This document shows positions 1 through 7,058 of a stretch of 12,833 nucleotides of DNA, one piece after another. Source of the stretch: Gemmatimonadota bacterium. GTDB taxonomy: Bacteria > Gemmatimonadota > Gemmatimonadetes > Gemmatimonadales > GWC2-71-9. The stretch is taken from positions 1 to 12,833 of the forward strand of contig JAPULP010000120.1 of the NCBI GenBank assembly GCA_027294815.1, in the 5' to 3' direction. A program made the translations under genes and the position numbers. Below the pieces are notes generated by a model. The model was not told where the DNA came from. It did not search any database and saw only the letters and a list, made by a program, of their open reading frames with translations. Numbering within the stretch: position 1 is the stretch's first letter; every line of letters starts with the position of its first letter.

Positions 1-1
1 G

Positions 2-238
2 CAGGTCGCAGCGAGCTGGCAACCGACCGCCGAAGGATACGCGATGCTGCTTCGCTTCGATGCAGGTGCACCGCTCGTTCGAGGATCTCGGGTAATGGTG
101 CAGGTGGTCGTCAACGAAATGCGACTCGGACGGACGCGTCGTGCCGGCCAACTCGCCCTGGCTGGGGGTGGTGGGTGGGTGTACCTGCGCGGAGACCGTG
201 AATCTCCAGGCGGCGCAGTGGTTTTGGAGGTCACGTGA
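2..238 (+). CDS. 3' end of an unrecognised protein gene (partial)
   Basis: An open frame runs from the window edge to a TGA at 236-238, giving 78 codons of C-terminus. The residues alternate hydrophobic and polar with many Gly, Val and Arg, and the protein ends VVLEVT. This looks like a beta-strand-rich C-terminal domain rather than a helical one. An internal ATG at 44 is unlikely to be the real start, because the frame stays open upstream to the edge. Its stop overlaps the start of the next gene in a GTGA junction, so it probably belongs to the same transcript as the TrmJ-like gene. I recognise no family and assign no function. That this is a real gene rests on the overlap geometry and the continuous frame. 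Confidence 0.5.
   Translation, partial: QVAASWQPTAEGYAMLLRFDAGAPLVRGSRVMVQVVVNEMRLGRTRRAGQLALAGGGGWVYLRGDRESPGGAVVLEVT
226..230 (+). promoter_or_regulatory. Shine-Dalgarno site for the TrmJ-like gene
   Basis: GGAGG lies four bases upstream of the GTG at 235. It is the clearest ribosome binding site in the first half of the window. It supports the GTG start, which overlaps the preceding stop codon. Confidence 0.7.
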
Positions 239-966
239 ACGTCACAGTAGTCCTACATCGGCCGCAGGACATCATCAACATCGCGGTCGTGATCCGGGCC
301 ATGAAGAACTTCGGGTTTCGCGATCTCAGTTTGGTGTCGCCGGCAGAGTTCGATGTCCGGCGTGTTGAAGGGATCGCCCACAAGACGGGCGACATCGTTC
401 AACGGGTGAAGATGTTCGACGAACTCGATGAGGCGTTGGGCGATTTCACACTCGTGGTTGGTCTCACTGCACGGGGGCGTACGGCCAAACGCAACGTTCA
501 GTTCGTCGAAGACGCGGCACGGGATCTTGCGGAACTGGACGACTCGGAGAAGGTGGCCGTCTTGTTCGGCCGCGAAGACAAGGGGCTCACGAACGAAGAC
601 CTCGATCGCTGCCACCGGATCGTCACGATCCCGACCACGCCGGAACACACATCGATGAATGTCGCCCAGGCCGCGACCGTAACGCTGTACGAATTGTTCA
701 AAGCACGCGAGACACTTCCCGATTTGAAACGTCCGCGGCGCGACGCTCCCCCCGCCACGCGGGAGCAGCTCGAGTTCCTGTTTCGCGACGCGGAGACGGC
801 TCTCGACGCGATCGAGTTTTTCAAGAGTCGCAACGAGGAAGCGATCATGCGAACGATCCGCGAGATAGCGCACCGCGGACCGATCGATGAACGCGAAACC
901 AAATTGCTGAGGGCAATGGCGCTCGAGGTGGTGCACTACCTCGAGCGGATGGACATTCGCTCGTGA
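235..966 (+). CDS. TrmJ-like tRNA 2'-O-methyltransferase (SpoU/TrmH, SPOUT superfamily)
   Basis: The product (243 aa) should transfer a methyl group from S-adenosylmethionine to the 2'-OH of a tRNA nucleotide. In TrmJ this is position 32 in the anticodon loop. The three SpoU motifs are present in order. Motif 1 is N15-x5-R21 in NIAVVIRAMKNFGF. Motif 2 is FGREDKGL with G112, R113 and E114. Motif 3 is IPTTPEHTSMNVAQA with S140 and N142, forming the knotted SAM-binding site. A helical C-terminal extension of about 75 residues follows, as in TrmJ, and the length is close to the E. coli enzyme (about 246 aa). The GTG start at 235 has GGAGG four bases upstream and overlaps the previous stop (GTGA). 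Its own TGA (964-966) overlaps the next GTG in the same way. The family is secure. The exact target nucleotide (C/U32 or another) is inferred. Confidence 0.88.
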   Translation: MNVTVVLHRPQDIINIAVVIRAMKNFGFRDLSLVSPAEFDVRRVEGIAHKTGDIVQRVKMFDELDEALGDFTLVVGLTARGRTAKRNVQFVEDAARDLAELDDSEKVAVLFGREDKGLTNEDLDRCHRIVTIPTTPEHTSMNVAQAATVTLYELFKARETLPDLKRPRRDAPPATREQLEFLFRDAETALDAIEFFKSRNEEAIMRTIREIAHRGPIDERETKLLRAMALEVVHYLERMDIRS

Positions 967-2111
967 TCCCGGGCTTCACGTCTACCGGTAGCAAACGTCC
1001 GGACGCCTTGTTCGGGGATCAAGCGGGTGTGCCACATCGCATGGTGAGAGCCAAAGGCTGCCGGGTGTGGGATACGGAGGGGCGTGAGTATTTGGACACG
1101 ACCATGGCGCTCGGCGCGGTGTCGCTGGGATATGGTCACCCCGCCGTGGCGGAAGCCGCAACCGCGGCGATTGCGGACGGGGTCGTCGGGCCGCTTGCGC
1201 CGGATCGAGAAGAGCGGCTTGCGGACAGGCTGGGCGAGCTGATTCCAGGACTCGAGGCCGTGCGATTTTTGAAGACGGGAGCCGAAGCGGTGGCCGCGGC
1301 GGTGCGCATCGCACGCGTGCAAACGGGGCGCGAGAGAATCGTGACGTGCGGCTATCAGGGCTGGCTGGATCTGTTTTCCGATGCCGCCGGCGTACCTCAG
1401 GGAGCGCGGGACGTTCGATGCGAAATTCCCTTCAACGATGTTGCGGCGCTACACGAAGCTTGCTCGACTGAGCCGGTTGCGGCCATCGTCGTGGAGCCGG
1501 TTGTGGATGCGGCGCCGTCGGACGAGTGGGTGGCCGCGATCAACGAAACACGTGAACGATCTGGGGCGGTCCTGGTGTTGGATGAAATCAAGACCGGTAT
1601 ACGCCTTGGTTGGGGTGGCGCGGGTCGCCGATACGGATTTCGCGGTGATCTGATCGTCTTGGGGAAAGCGCTGGGAAACGGGTTTCCCATCGCCGCGGTG
1701 GGCGGGGCCGCCGATCTCATGGAGGCGGCCACGCGAACCTGGATATCCTCCACGCTTGCGACGGAGTTCGTAGCCTTGGCTGCCGCTGAAGCGGTCCTGA
1801 ACACTTACGAGCGCGAGAACGTCGCCGCTCATCTCACCAATGTTGGGGAGCGGTTCTATCGGGGTCTGGAGAAAATCGTATCCGAATACGGGGAGGTGAC
1901 GAAGGCTGTGAGAGGAATAGCCGAGTTTGGCTACTTGGAGTGCGTCGACGACGAGACGTCGGCGGTGCTCGCCGCCAAGTGCGCTGCAAAGGGCCTCATC
2001 TTCAAGCGCAACGCATACAACTTTGTTTCTCTCGCACACCAGGAAACCGTGATCGACGATGTGCTGCAACGTGTCGGCGACGCCGTCGACGAAATGGCAA
2101 GATCCACATGA
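963..2111 (+). CDS. Class III PLP aminotransferase (glutamate-1-semialdehyde aminomutase-like)
   Basis: This is a 382-aa fold-type I PLP enzyme. It carries a KTGAEAV segment (family form NSGTEA), an aromatic cofactor-stacking motif GYQGWLD around Y131, and LDEIKTGIR with D207, which contacts the pyridine nitrogen. The Schiff-base lysine is K235 in LGKALGNGFP. The GYQGW segment and spacing resemble the GSAM branch more than the ornithine/GABA branch. At 382 residues it is shorter than a usual GSAM (about 430). It sits among catabolic-looking genes rather than haem genes, so I infer a dedicated aminotransferase or aminomutase acting on a pathway intermediate, not HemL. The GTG start at 963 overlaps the trmJ-like stop by 4 bases, and the stop (2109-2111) overlaps the next ATG. 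The substrate is unknown. Confidence 0.82.
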   Translation: MIPGFTSTGSKRPDALFGDQAGVPHRMVRAKGCRVWDTEGREYLDTTMALGAVSLGYGHPAVAEAATAAIADGVVGPLAPDREERLADRLGELIPGLEAVRFLKTGAEAVAAAVRIARVQTGRERIVTCGYQGWLDLFSDAAGVPQGARDVRCEIPFNDVAALHEACSTEPVAAIVVEPVVDAAPSDEWVAAINETRERSGAVLVLDEIKTGIRLGWGGAGRRYGFRGDLIVLGKALGNGFPIAAVGGAADLMEAATRTWISSTLATEFVALAAAEAVLNTYERENVAAHLTNVGERFYRGLEKIVSEYGEVTKAVRGIAEFGYLECVDDETSAVLAAKCAAKGLIFKRNAYNFVSLAHQETVIDDVLQRVGDAVDEMARST

Positions 2112-2920
2112 GCGCCGAGAAGCTGATCGACGTACACGCTCATTTCTATACGGCCAGGTCCGGCCGCGGCGATTGGCGCACCGTCAACGAAGCACGCATT
2201 GCGGCCGGCGATCAAATGGGAATCACGGCGCACGTCGCGTCCATCTTGGGCACGTGGGGCGGCAGTTCCCCTACGTACTTCCCGTCGCCGGCCGACGTCA
2301 GCCACGGGAACCAAGCGATGCTCGAGCTGACTAGGGCGTACCCCGGGCTCGTGTTTGGATACTGCGTGGTGAATCCGAACTATCAGGAACACGCCATGGT
2401 GGAATTGGCCAAGCGATTGGATGAAGGCATGATCGGTGTGAAAGTGGCGGCGAGCCGGCGGGCCAACGACGCGTTACTCGATCCGATAACGGCATACGCC
2501 GCAGAGCGAGGTGTGCCGATACTCCACCACGTCTGGCAGCATCGCCGACACGAGTGGCCTGGACAAGAAGCGTCTGACGCGGTCGAGCTGATGGAGCTGG
2601 CGGGGCGGCATCCCGACGCCAAATTCCTGCTCGCCCACATCGGCGGTGGAGGTGACTGGTCGCATTCCCTTCGCGCCGTGCGCGACGTCGCCAACGTCTG
2701 GGTCGACTTGTCGGGTAGCGGTGTGGACGGCGGCATGTTGGAGGCGGTGTTGGATACGGTTGGTCCGTCGCGCATGGTTTGGGGGTGCGACGTTACGATG
2801 GGAACCGGTATGGCCAAACTTCGATACCTGGAATCGCTCGGTCTCCCGCCGTCGGATGTGAGTCGCATCAAAAGTGGAAATGCGCTGGACCTTTTTCCCT
2901 CCGGGGTATTCGGCCAATGA
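2108..2920 (+). CDS. Amidohydrolase_2-family metal-dependent hydrolase or decarboxylase
   Basis: The product (270 aa) is a TIM-barrel enzyme of the amidohydrolase_2 group. That family includes ACMSD-type decarboxylases and sugar lactonases. The metal ligands look intact: D8-V-H10-A-H12 at the end of strand 1, H140/H141 in ILHHVWQH, H177 in LAHIGGGG, and the late-barrel Asp D228 in WGCDVT (family form GSD). There is no signal peptide, so it should be cytoplasmic. The ATG at 2108 overlaps the aminotransferase stop as ATGA and places the HxH motif at residue 10, as expected. The open frame continues upstream, but that part lies inside the aminotransferase gene and looks non-coding. The product is followed by a second, degenerate family member. 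Whether it hydrolyses a lactone or amide, or decarboxylates, cannot be read from the sequence. Confidence 0.8.
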   Translation: MSAEKLIDVHAHFYTARSGRGDWRTVNEARIAAGDQMGITAHVASILGTWGGSSPTYFPSPADVSHGNQAMLELTRAYPGLVFGYCVVNPNYQEHAMVELAKRLDEGMIGVKVAASRRANDALLDPITAYAAERGVPILHHVWQHRRHEWPGQEASDAVELMELAGRHPDAKFLLAHIGGGGDWSHSLRAVRDVANVWVDLSGSGVDGGMLEAVLDTVGPSRMVWGCDVTMGTGMAKLRYLESLGLPPSDVSRIKSGNALDLFPSGVFGQ

Positions 2921-3693
2921 TCGTTGACGTCGCCACCTTCGTTGGGACCTATCCCTATCGGCACGTACCCCGGACGTCGCCCGAAAGCCTTCTGGGCGAG
3001 ATGGACAGAATAGGAATCGAAGAGGCATGGGTTGGGCACCTTCCCTCTTTCCTTTATAAGGACCCCGCTCCCGGATCCGCCGAACTGCTGGAAATGCTCG
3101 AGAAAGGCGGAGGCCGATTGCGCCCGACTCCGACCATCAATCCCGGACTCCCCGGGTGGCGCCGTGATCTCGACGCGGCCGCAGAGGCGAAAGCACCAGC
3201 GGTTCGGGTGTATCCGATGCACCAACAGCTTGATCCCGTGGGCGCGAGCATGCGGGAGCTCTTGGTTGCCGCAGGGCAGGCGAAATTGGCTGCGTTGTTC
3301 ACGGTTCGGTTCGAAGACGTCCGGCAACGGCAGCCGCTGGATGCCGTCCCCGATTTTCCCCCCTCCGCCGTGCGGGCGCTCGCCAGAATCGATGACGACG
3401 TGAGGATACTCGTGACTCACGCCGGAAAGGGGTTTATCGAGGAAGTGCATTTCGGCTTGACCCCAGGGGAAGCGCAACGTGTGTTGTGGGACATCAGCTG
3501 GCTGTGGGGTCCCCCGGAAAACGAGTTGACGAATCTCGTGGGGACCATCGGGGAAGACCGTTTCGCGTTTGGCACTGGGATGCCGCTGCGAATTCCCGAC
3601 GCCGTACCGGCGAAGCTCGAATTGGCAGGATTCTCTTCGGAAGTTCGCACTGCCATCGAGTCTGAAAACGTATCGCGCTGGTTGCAGTGGTGA
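2917..3693 (+). CDS. Degenerate amidohydrolase_2-like protein lacking metal ligands
   Basis: The product (258 aa) appears to be a divergent relative of the preceding amidohydrolase. The strand-1 segment D4-V-A-T-F-V-G10 occupies the place of DxHxHxG, with both histidines gone. ILVTHAGKGF keeps one histidine (H168). The late motif FGTGMP (219-223) stands where relatives have FGSDxP, so the Asp is replaced by Gly at 221. At least three metal ligands are therefore missing, which points to a metal-independent enzyme, a scaffold, or a partner of the upstream protein. The ATG at 2917 overlaps the upstream stop (ATGA), and the stop at 3691-3693 overlaps the next GTG. The open frame upstream of 2917 runs inside the previous gene and is not convincing. 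The fold assignment is moderately sure. The function is unknown. Confidence 0.68.
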   Translation: MIVDVATFVGTYPYRHVPRTSPESLLGEMDRIGIEEAWVGHLPSFLYKDPAPGSAELLEMLEKGGGRLRPTPTINPGLPGWRRDLDAAAEAKAPAVRVYPMHQQLDPVGASMRELLVAAGQAKLAALFTVRFEDVRQRQPLDAVPDFPPSAVRALARIDDDVRILVTHAGKGFIEEVHFGLTPGEAQRVLWDISWLWGPPENELTNLVGTIGEDRFAFGTGMPLRIPDAVPAKLELAGFSSEVRTAIESENVSRWLQW

Positions 3694-4664
3694 CGCCGAT
3701 GGCGTCAATTGCCGATCGTTTCCGTGGGCGCGTGGTTCCGGCGGTTCCGGTACCGTTTAGCGCCGACGGCAATATCGACGTCGAGCTCCAGAACGCGTAC
3801 GTAACCTGGATGGCCGGCCAAGAGATCGGTGGGGTTGCCGTCTGGGCCCACACCGGCCGTGGACCAAAGCTCACCGATGAACAACGCGAGCAGGTTGCCC
3901 GGGCGTGGAGTGCGGGACTCGACGGACAGGCTCTTATTTGTGGTGTCGGAGTTTCCGGTTCAGTCGCGCTGCCGTCGGATCCGGCTTCGTTGACGGAGAC
4001 TGCACTACGCGCGGTAAGGGACTCTGCCGAGGCCGCACGTGATTACGGAGCCGAGGCCGCGCTCGTACACCCGCCCAAGATGTTGTCGGACCTCCCCGAC
4101 GTCGAAGAACGCATCCTCGACTATCACCGCGCTGCCGGTGCGGCGGGAATCCCGCTCATCGCCTTCTTCTTGTATGAGGCCGCGGGGGGCGTGTCCTACT
4201 CGCCGGGACTCATTAGGAGGCTTCTCGAGTTGGATGAAGTGATAGGAATCAAGGTGGCCACGCTCGACAGCGTCATGACGTATCAGGACATCATCGGGGT
4301 TGCGAAGGCAGTTCCCGGGGCGCTCCCCATCACCGGGGAAGATCGTTTCCTGGGATATTCACTCGCCGCTGGTGCGCGCGCGGCGTTGATCGGCATGGCG
4401 GCCGCCGTGACGGATCGCTGTGCCGCGTTGCTGACTGCCCATGCGGCCGAGCAATGGGACGACTTTCACGCATTGTCGTCTGCGATGGACACTTTTTCGC
4501 AAGCGACGTTCGTTGCGCCGATGGAGGGATATGTGCAGCGAATGCTGTGGGCGCTCGAGGCCGACGGCGTTTTCACACGCCCGGCTTTCGACCCGTGGTG
4601 TCCCACACTGCATTCCGACGAACGCGACCGTGTGTTCGCCGCGGTCCGCGCGTTGCGGTCGTAG
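3690..4664 (+). CDS. DapA-family (class I) aldolase, lyase or dehydratase
   Basis: The product (324 aa) is a Schiff-base TIM barrel of the DHDPS/N-acetylneuraminate lyase family. K188 in GIKVAT is the lysine that forms the imine, and Y162 in FFLYE matches the conserved catalytic Tyr. The usual substrate-carboxylate motif GTTGE is replaced by AHTGRG. The Arg that DHDPS carries five residues after the Tyr is absent (YEAAGG). I therefore do not call it DapA of lysine synthesis. It more likely cleaves or dehydrates another 2-oxo acid. GTG at 3690 gives the GTGA overlap seen elsewhere in the cluster. GTG at 3687 and ATG at 3699 are alternatives in the same frame. The stop TAG (4662-4664) shares its last base with the next GTG. 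Confidence 0.8.
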   Translation: MTPMASIADRFRGRVVPAVPVPFSADGNIDVELQNAYVTWMAGQEIGGVAVWAHTGRGPKLTDEQREQVARAWSAGLDGQALICGVGVSGSVALPSDPASLTETALRAVRDSAEAARDYGAEAALVHPPKMLSDLPDVEERILDYHRAAGAAGIPLIAFFLYEAAGGVSYSPGLIRRLLELDEVIGIKVATLDSVMTYQDIIGVAKAVPGALPITGEDRFLGYSLAAGARAALIGMAAAVTDRCAALLTAHAAEQWDDFHALSSAMDTFSQATFVAPMEGYVQRMLWALEADGVFTRPAFDPWCPTLHSDERDRVFAAVRALRS

Positions 4665-5881
4665 TGCCACTCCCGGACGCTCCGTCCTTCTCGGTCGAAC
4701 GGCGCGCCAAGCTGCGTTCTCTGTTCGACCGGACCTGCGCCGATCCGCCGTCGGACATCGCTGCGATCATACGAGACGAGTGCAAGATCGATTTGGCCAC
4801 CATCTACGGTGGGATGTCGATTGCCCATCCGTTTGGAAAGGCTTCCGGCCAACTCTCATGCACCATGCCGCAGGTGGAGGACGACCTGCGAGCCGGCCTG
4901 GCATTCATCGTGTTGAAGACCGTGATTGCCGAAGATTCGTCCGGAGCGCGCGAGATGGCGGCATGGACGGTACGTGACACAAAGATGTCTGTGGAATCCC
5001 GGATGAGCGTCAGAGGCGAGAAGGGTTGGACGGTGACGTGGACCGGGCGTGGATGGCACGGCACGCTAGCAGACTACCTAGTGTTCTTTGGCGATGCGTT
5101 ACGCGCCACACGTGACTCTGCGACCGTCGTGGTTCCCTCGGTCAAGTATCATCTCCCGTCGCATGACGAGGAATTTCGCCGCCCGGAATACGAACACACC
5201 ACCCGTCGGCTGCTGGATGTGTGGACGAACGCGGGCCATGAAGATGCGATGGTGTTGGAAAAAGATTTCAGTCCCACGCTCGCGGGCGATCGGCGATCAG
5301 AGGACAAGTCCGCCATCATCCGTTGGTTGCAGGAGGTTCCAGGACTCATCGTGAGCGCCGGCCCGGGGTGTGTTCGGCTCGGCGTCAAGGTAATGAACGC
5401 GGTCGTGGACGACGAGTTCCAGCTCACGATGCTGGAGACGCTCGCCGGTGCCGAGCCGACGCCTGCTTTTTTGGTGGTGTTCAACAGGCTCTTCGACATG
5501 GACAAGGGAGTGGCATACGGTGGTGGGGATCTGAGCGATCGAAACCTGCGCGTGCTCGATCTCATCCGCGATAGAGGGCTGAGTCTTCCACCGCTCTCCG
5601 CCACCGGCAACATCTGCTCTGGTCGAATGATGATCGAGTACGCCTTGCGGGGATGCGAAAACGGCCAACTACACACCTTCTTTCAACTTCCCCGAAGCGA
5701 ATACACCGCAACGGGGGGAAACCGCACCGCCTCGGCGCTTCACACGCTGCTGCTGCACCAGCAGAAGGGCCTCGTGCCATGGATATGGCACCTCCACGAG
5801 CATGACGTGATCGAAGAGATCGATGGCGAGCTGAGGTTTCGGGAGGTGGTGGTGGCGGGGGCGGGGGCTGGGAATGTCTGA
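4664..5881 (+). CDS. Dihydroorotate/dihydropyrimidine dehydrogenase-like FMN protein
   Basis: The product (405 aa) is a TIM barrel with class-specific DHODH-like landmarks. PFGKASG near the start of the barrel is reminiscent of the NPxxxASG segment. LKTVI carries K85, the expected FMN-contacting lysine. GVKVMNAV contains K242 and N245, in place of the VKL-P segment. ATGNICSG, followed by an FFQLP strand, stands where relatives bind the FMN phosphate. There is no ferredoxin-type cysteine cluster, so any electron partner is separate. A pyrimidine-synthesis role is not supported, because no pyr genes are nearby and the protein is longer than usual (about 310-340 aa). GTG at 4664 (TAGTG) follows the upstream stop directly with no obvious Shine-Dalgarno site, suggesting reinitiation. 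The C-terminus ends in a Gly/Ala-rich tail. The family call is moderate and the substrate unknown. Confidence 0.62.
   Translation: MPLPDAPSFSVERRAKLRSLFDRTCADPPSDIAAIIRDECKIDLATIYGGMSIAHPFGKASGQLSCTMPQVEDDLRAGLAFIVLKTVIAEDSSGAREMAAWTVRDTKMSVESRMSVRGEKGWTVTWTGRGWHGTLADYLVFFGDALRATRDSATVVVPSVKYHLPSHDEEFRRPEYEHTTRRLLDVWTNAGHEDAMVLEKDFSPTLAGDRRSEDKSAIIRWLQEVPGLIVSAGPGCVRLGVKVMNAVVDDEFQLTMLETLAGAEPTPAFLVVFNRLFDMDKGVAYGGGDLSDRNLRVLDLIRDRGLSLPPLSATGNICSGRMMIEYALRGCENGQLHTFFQLPRSEYTATGGNRTASALHTLLLHQQKGLVPWIWHLHEHDVIEEIDGELRFREVVVAGAGAGNV
5841..5872 (+). other. G-rich tract overlapping the start region of the OSBS-like gene
   Basis: This stretch is almost free of C and T and has G-runs at 5841-5843, 5857-5861, 5863-5867 and 5870-5872, ending one base before the ATG at 5874. 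It encodes the Gly/Ala/Val-rich tail of the upstream protein. It may act as the ribosome binding region and could fold into a guanine quadruplex, although the first loop (13 bases) is long. Confidence 0.35.
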
Positions 5882-7058
5882 CTCGACGATTCGGCGCGTG
5901 CGGGTGTATGAGGTCGGGCTGCCGCTTCGAGTGCCATTCGCGATCTCGGGCGGTTCAATGGCCGTCCGCCGATCGCTGATCGTCGAGTTGCGGGACGATA
6001 GCGGCACGACCGGTTGGGGGGAGTCCGCCCCTTTCGAACATCCGTTCTACTCGGCCGAAACCTTGTCTTCTGCGAAGGCATGTCTGCACGAAACGCTGTT
6101 GCCTAGAGTGGTCGGCCGTGACATCCGACGTCCAGACGAGTTGCACGATATCCTGGGTGACGGGGTGCGGGGAAACAGAATGGCACGGGCGGGTGTGGAA
6201 ACCGCGTGGTGGGATCTCATGGCTCGCAGGGACGGACGATCCTTGACCGACCTTGTCACCCAACGCTTGGCTGAACTCGCGGTTTCGTCCGAAGCCTTGA
6301 AGACATCGAGTACGGTTGCGTGCGGCGTGGCGATCGGCATCCCAGCGAATGAAGACCTCGCAACACTCGAAGACGATGTTCGGCACGCGGCACGGCGGGG
6401 ATACCAACGGGTGAAGCTCAAGGTGCGCCCCGGGTGGGATCACGATCCTGTTTGCGCAGCGCAGCGGGTGCTGAAGTCGGAGGGCGTAGAGCTACCCATC
6501 TGGGTCGATGCGAATGGAGCCTACGATCGCACGCGTCACTGCAACGAACTCGAGGCACTCGACAATCTCGGCCTGCTGTTTATCGAGCAGCCGTTCGCGG
6601 AAGAATGTCTTTGGGATGCGAAGATCCAGAACGACGAATCGCGCACACCAGTGTGTCTCGACGAATCTCTGGTATCGGATGACGTCGCCCGGCAGCTAGT
6701 CGACATGGACGGTCCGCTGATTTGGAATCTCAAGGTGCAGCGGTTGGGAGGACTGGAAGAGACCTGCCGAGTGTATGCTCGCGGTGTGGCGTCCGGAGCC
6801 AAGATCTGGGTGGGTACCATGCCCGAGACCGGCGTTGGGGCACAGGCGGCGCTCGCGGTGGCGGCGCACGCGGGTTGCGTATACCCCACCGACCTCGAGC
6901 CGTCGGACAGGTGGTACGAACCTGCCACGGACATCGTCGAGTTGCAGATGACCGATGCCGGAACGATGCGCGTCCCAGACCGCGGACCCGATGTGCCTAC
7001 GGCCGGCCGCGCCACACTGCTGTTCGAACTCGGTGAGAACGATTCGTTCGGTTCTTGA
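5874..7058 (+). CDS. Enolase-superfamily protein, OSBS/N-succinylamino acid racemase-like
   Basis: The product (394 aa) belongs to the muconate-lactonising/OSBS subgroup. The full acid-base set is present with family spacing: K181-L-K183, metal ligands D212 (WVDANGAYD), E238 (FIEQPF) and D263 (CLDESL), and K287 (NLKVQRLGG). A GTMPETGVG segment follows, resembling the GMxETGxG of OSBS and NSAR enzymes. OSBS dehydrates SHCHC to o-succinylbenzoate in menaquinone synthesis. NSAR racemises N-acyl amino acids, and one protein can do both. No other men gene lies in the window, so a role in the surrounding metabolic cluster is equally possible. The ATG at 5874 overlaps the upstream stop by 8 bases and sits just after a G-rich tract. 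The family is secure and the reaction is not. Confidence 0.78.
   Translation: MSDSTIRRVRVYEVGLPLRVPFAISGGSMAVRRSLIVELRDDSGTTGWGESAPFEHPFYSAETLSSAKACLHETLLPRVVGRDIRRPDELHDILGDGVRGNRMARAGVETAWWDLMARRDGRSLTDLVTQRLAELAVSSEALKTSSTVACGVAIGIPANEDLATLEDDVRHAARRGYQRVKLKVRPGWDHDPVCAAQRVLKSEGVELPIWVDANGAYDRTRHCNELEALDNLGLLFIEQPFAEECLWDAKIQNDESRTPVCLDESLVSDDVARQLVDMDGPLIWNLKVQRLGGLEETCRVYARGVASGAKIWVGTMPETGVGAQAALAVAAHAGCVYPTDLEPSDRWYEPATDIVELQMTDAGTMRVPDRGPDVPTAGRATLLFELGENDSFGS

Noticed and set aside
1940..2107. N-terminal extension of the first amidohydrolase
   Set aside because: The extra 56 residues overlap the aminotransferase C-terminus and are Arg/Cys-rich without any domain. The ATG at 2108 gives the normal family N-terminus.
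963..2111. hemL (glutamate-1-semialdehyde aminomutase of haem synthesis)
   Set aside because: The fold and some motifs agree, but the protein is about 50 residues short, the KTGAEAV and GYQGWLD segments diverge, and no haem gene is nearby.
2383..3708. A 441-codon open frame on the minus strand opposite the two amidohydrolase genes
   Set aside because: The plus strand has overlapping starts and stops and family motifs throughout. The minus-strand product shows no domain and would cross two gene junctions.
3690..4664. dapA of lysine biosynthesis
   Set aside because: GTTGE and the substrate-binding Arg of DHDPS are absent, and no other lysine genes are adjacent.
7036..7055. Possible terminator hairpin AGAAC-N10-GTTCT at the end of the OSBS-like gene
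   Set aside because: It has a five-pair stem with a ten-base loop and no following T-run. It also lies inside the coding sequence.
963..7058. Reductive pyrimidine degradation (Pyd) pathway
   Set aside because: A DHODH-like protein, an amidohydrolase and a class III aminotransferase superficially fit. However, the amidohydrolases are not of the dihydropyrimidinase type, the flavoprotein lacks Fe-S clusters, there is no beta-ureidopropionase, and the DapA and enolase genes would have no role.
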